Shown here one piece after another: positions 22,001 to 23,257 of a DNA stretch of 23,257 bases. The notes under the pieces were generated by a model. It searched no databases and had not been told where the DNA came from. It saw nothing but the letters and a program-made list of their open reading frames with translations. The stretch covers positions 3,187 through 26,443 of the forward strand of contig CAOZKB010000005.1 in assembly GCA_948571325.1 (NCBI GenBank), in the 5' to 3' direction. Origin of the DNA: an uncultured Candidatus Saccharibacteria bacterium (GTDB lineage: Bacteria > Patescibacteriota > Saccharimonadia > Saccharimonadales > Saccharimonadaceae). The translations under genes and the position numbers were made by a program. Numbering within the stretch: the stretch's first letter is position 1; each line of letters starts with the position of its first letter.

Positions 22001-22198
22001 GACGAGGTGGAAATGGTTGTCCAGGTTAACGGTAAATTACGCGCAAAGTTAATGGTAAAAACGGATATTCTGGGTGACGATGAGCAGCTTAAAACACTCG
22101 CTCTCGCCGATGAGAATGTCCAGAAGTACACTGACGGCAAAGAAATTCGCAAAGTTATCGTGCCTAAAGGTGCAAAACTTATCAATATTGTGGTCTAG
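19076..22198 (+). CDS. leuS: Leucyl-tRNA synthetase with an inserted Nudix domain
   Basis: This 1040-aa class Ia synthetase charges tRNA-Leu. HVGH (50-53) is the HIGH motif and KMSKS is at 818-822. A zinc-type CPED...CWRCG segment, the editing-domain motif TTRPDTIFGAT and the C-terminal anticodon-binding region are present. Start ATG 19076 follows from the -10 box and the family's conserved opening (MDRYDPLKIEQKW). Between GRSEGAEVKF (about 245) and the editing strand SITVFTTRPDT (from 478) lie about 220 extra residues, which explains the excess over the usual 820-880. They contain a complete Nudix box (G287...E293...R301-E302...E305-E306-x-G308) in a domain of about 150 residues, then a low-complexity linker that includes an in-frame palindromic element (20376-20489). 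Confidence 0.96.
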   Translation: MDRYDPLKIEQKWQKIWDETEAFKADPIDESKPKKYVAEMFPYPSGAGLHVGHVRNFTIVDVLTRFYTQQEMNVLRPFGYDTFGLPAENYAIKTGISPQNATETNIKNFRKQAKKLGYAVDWSREINTSDPEYYKWTQWCFLKLYKAGLAYQKESYQWWCPEDKTVLANEQVENGKCWRCGHEVEKKKMKQWFFKITDYADELLDGIDALDWPDKIKTMQKNWIGRSEGAEVKFEIEGGPRFVGEPPRAGKKNTKRRTIQAFVYDPKTDKYLAISYKKMTSIAPVIGGIDGNETPEVTARREVLEETGYKNLRLIDILGQYHAVFYAEHKDVNRDIEATQVYFELENDERDEISEAEKATQDTLWLTHDELLHADKNMHNEISLGFSRILQLASNNANIPVDSVLRKQLELEHISKNPSSENAKEDENAKSSAREGVAASRDYCVAEPGQNHGPQGSILRGSPNPESSDTSQSISLDSITVFTTRPDTIFGATFLVLAPEHPMVKYLVNDETRQKVDQYRTESLKKSEIERQENKEKTGVFTGSYAINPATGAKMPIWIADYVLMGYGTGAIMAVPAHDERDFEFAEKFDLPIIEVVEKPENSDDAERCYHGEGQLVNSGKFNGKNSSDVREEIVQWLEDMGVGKTKVTYRMRDWLISRQRYWGCPIPVAYDKDGNVHPISEDQLPVMHPEVKDYQPDDSGRSPLAKAEDWLKVTLKDENGNDIECTRETDTLDGYACSSWYLWRYTSPHDNVAAWDPEAIKYWAPTDVYVGGDHAVAHLLYIRFWCKFFADQGYLPFREPVKKLLYNGYINAPDGKKMSKSKGNVIDPLEVIESGYGADTLRTYEMFIGPYDQDAAWNTEAIGGVYRFLNRCWTLCHEVSDVLATNEQERARLARRHKVIKKVTEDLHRQSFNTAVAALMEYVNELYKQKATTEDVIILAKLLKPFAPHLASEMLELLGSNDIWPTWDEKYLQTDEVEMVVQVNGKLRAKLMVKTDILGDDEQLKTLALADENVQKYTDGKEIRKVIVPKGAKLINIVV
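20376..20489 (-). repeat. 114-bp palindromic element in leuS, member 2 of the family
   Basis: Outer arms 20376-20402 and 20465-20489 are complementary over about 25 positions with a few mismatches and bulges (shared pieces GCGAAG, CTT and TCGGGATT). Inside, CGGGTCAAAA (20418-20427) and TCGATTTTGAGAG (20444-20456) are the reverse complement of the conserved core of the element at 9617-9724. The flanking helix differs in sequence but is still paired (GGCTGAGCC against GGCTCACC). The length, 114 bp, is 38 codons, so the frame is kept. It encodes a Ser/Gly/Pro-rich linker after the Nudix domain. Confidence 0.7.
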
Positions 22199-22319
22199 GA
22201 GACCGAAACTCAGCACGATTAGTTATTGTTGGGGTGGATTGGATCTGTGCAACATCTAGGCTGAGGTAGCTTTTATCAATCTGCCATTGCATATCTTGAT
22301 ATATTGAACGCTTATAATC

Positions 22320-22337
22320 AACATAAAAATGTTTTTT
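22320..22337 (+). terminator. Weak terminator-like hairpin after leuS
   Basis: AACAT (22320-22324) pairs with ATGTT (22329-22333) and runs into TTTTTT. The stem is short and A+T-rich. The 120 bases between leuS and this point hold nothing I recognise. Confidence 0.35.
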
Positions 22338-22368
22338 ATTTTAAAAAAATCTAGTTTCATGGCGTTTG

Positions 22369-22377
22369 TGATATAAT
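22369..22377 (+). promoter_or_regulatory. Extended -10 promoter of the surface-protein gene
   Basis: TGA-TATAAT (22369-22377), preceded by GTTTG. No convincing -35 box. The expected start is near 22384, exactly where the first leader helix begins. Confidence 0.65.
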
Positions 22378-22384
22378 TAGTAGT

Positions 22385-22564
22385 GAATAATGTAACAATT
22401 TGATAAACGCAACTGTTTTTTGTTAAATAGCAGTTTTGTTCCTGTTGTAGAAAAGCTGGGTGCTGTGACGCCAAAATCTATTACGGGAACGTAGTTGCGT
22501 TTGGTTACATTATTCAACTTGTCATAGCACCCATTTTGTATGGGCGATTGATAAGTTGAATAAT
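22385..22564 (+). ncRNA. Highly structured 5' leader with competing helices (riboswitch-like)
   Basis: Helix 1: GAATAATGTAAC (22385-22396) with GTTACATTATTC (22504-22515), 12 perfect pairs. Helix 2 inside it: AAACGCAACT (22405-22414) with AGTTGCGTTT (22493-22502), 10 perfect pairs. Helix 3: ATTATTCAACTT (22509-22520) with AAGTTGAATAAT (22553-22564), 12 perfect pairs, which shares ATTATTC with helix 1, so both cannot form at full length. Helix 4: GGGTGCTGTGAC (22458-22469) with GTCATAGCACCC (22521-22532), 12 pairs with one G-U, linking the loop of helix 2 to the region between the helix-3 arms. Helix 3 ends 11 nt before AGGAGG (22576-22581). I match it to no known riboswitch. Confidence 0.75.
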
Positions 22565-22584
22565 AATCAACCACTAGGAGGCCC

Positions 22585-23257
22585 ATGCGCAACAAAACGA
22601 ATCATAATCATCAACTCGGTAACTATTTACGATATTTAGGGTATATCGCTAATATGGGGTTAGGTATTATAGCACTGGCTTTTCTTTTTCCTTTTGTGAC
22701 TTCAACTTCTTCGGCCGTGGAATTTATTGATTTGCCTGCAACCTCCACTTTTTCCTCCACCATCTCCTTAAGCCTTGGCCAACCAGCAGACATTGACCTC
22801 ACGCCTGCGGCTAGTGGTAGTTTTGGTAGTACTAATGCTAAGCTAGTAGTCAGCACCAGCAGTAATGCTGGCTATCAACTTTATATCAATACTTTAGATC
22901 AAACTAGTGCTATGACTAATGTTTATAATAATGCTAATTCCAGCATTACGGCTCTCACTCAGCCTACCGTTGCCGGAAAGTTTGAAGCAAATACTTGGGG
23001 TTATAGCATTAGTGCTACCAAACCAGACCAAAACACTACTTACTATCGTGTACCCACCGATTCTACCATCGCTACCGAAACCACTGCTGGCGGAAATAGC
23101 GATGAACTCTACTTGAGCTTCGCTGCTAACATTGATACTACTTTGCCTGCCGGTACTTACGCCAACACCGTCGCTATTTCCGCCATCGCCAACCCCGCCA
23201 AGATCACCAACCTCTCCGAGCTTGCCTACATGCAAGACATGACTAGTTCCATTTGTA
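22585..23257 (+). CDS. Secreted surface protein, 5' part (runs off the right edge)
   Basis: AGGAGG at 22576-22581 sets ATG 22585. 224 codons are present with no stop. The N-terminus (MRNKTNHNHQLGNYLRYLGY) leads to a hydrophobic signal or anchor segment (GLGIIALAFLFPFVTSTSSA, about 25-44). Next is a Thr/Ser/Ala-rich beta-sandwich-like region (TISLSLGQPADIDLTPAASG, LVVSTSSNAGYQLYIN, LPAGTYANTVAISA) and, at the very edge, LSELAYMQDMTSSIC. From memory, Saccharibacterial proteins with this opening and a YMQDMT..iC joint continue into a FISUMP/lectin-like C-terminal domain like the cassettes at 1917 and 9908. That part lies outside the window, so the link is inferred. Confidence 0.85.
   Translation, partial: MRNKTNHNHQLGNYLRYLGYIANMGLGIIALAFLFPFVTSTSSAVEFIDLPATSTFSSTISLSLGQPADIDLTPAASGSFGSTNAKLVVSTSSNAGYQLYINTLDQTSAMTNVYNNANSSITALTQPTVAGKFEANTWGYSISATKPDQNTTYYRVPTDSTIATETTAGGNSDELYLSFAANIDTTLPAGTYANTVAISAIANPAKITNLSELAYMQDMTSSIC

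Overview
The window looks like a chromosomal piece of a candidate-phyla-radiation bacterium, most likely Candidatus Saccharibacteria (TM7). This is inferred from gene content and style; there is no rRNA marker here. The signs are a type IV pilus operon (pilM, N, O, a small membrane protein, pilB) with no recognisable outer-membrane pilus gene, a short central-carbon operon (GAPDH, RpiB, RPE, LOG), many short secreted or membrane proteins of unknown function, a LeuRS enlarged by a Nudix domain, and housekeeping genes whose -10 boxes sit 6-7 nt before the ATG (leaderless mRNAs).

Layout. 1-2122: a clipped surface-protein cassette, an S18-like gene broken by an amber codon, a 99-aa unknown gene, a TlyA-like methyltransferase, a gene-poor stretch, then a full cassette on the minus strand. 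2176-9594: a 529-aa unknown protein with its own promoter and terminator, then the leaderless pil operon. 9595-10535: a non-coding and relic zone with two large foldback elements, a second full cassette and a decayed gene. 10602-13530: GAPDH-RpiB-RPE-LOG. 13664-15075: a secreted acidic protein and a small membrane protein. 15213-18850 (minus strand): a SpoU/TrmH methyltransferase, a four-helix membrane protein and two paralogous four-helix membrane proteins, each with its own promoter. 19076-22198: leucyl-tRNA synthetase. 22369-23257: a secreted surface protein behind an unusually structured 5' leader; it runs off the right edge.

Main points of interest. (1) Two 206-bp cassettes, plus a clipped third, encode only the last 67 codons of a lectin/FISUMP-like surface domain. 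Their ends are identical at base level (33 and 23 bp) while the 150-bp core differs at 41 of 51 codons without any indel, which looks like a silent-cassette repertoire. The secreted gene at the right edge has the kind of N-terminal half that such domains follow, so it is a candidate member of the receiving family. (2) That gene's leader contains two mutually exclusive perfect 12-bp helices and a third 12-bp long-range pairing. (3) A foldback element after pilB shares its inner core with an in-frame foldback inside LeuRS, suggesting a dispersed palindromic element family. (4) Strand composition flips from G-rich to C-rich across the 9.6-10.6 kb zone, as at a replication terminus or an inversion joint.
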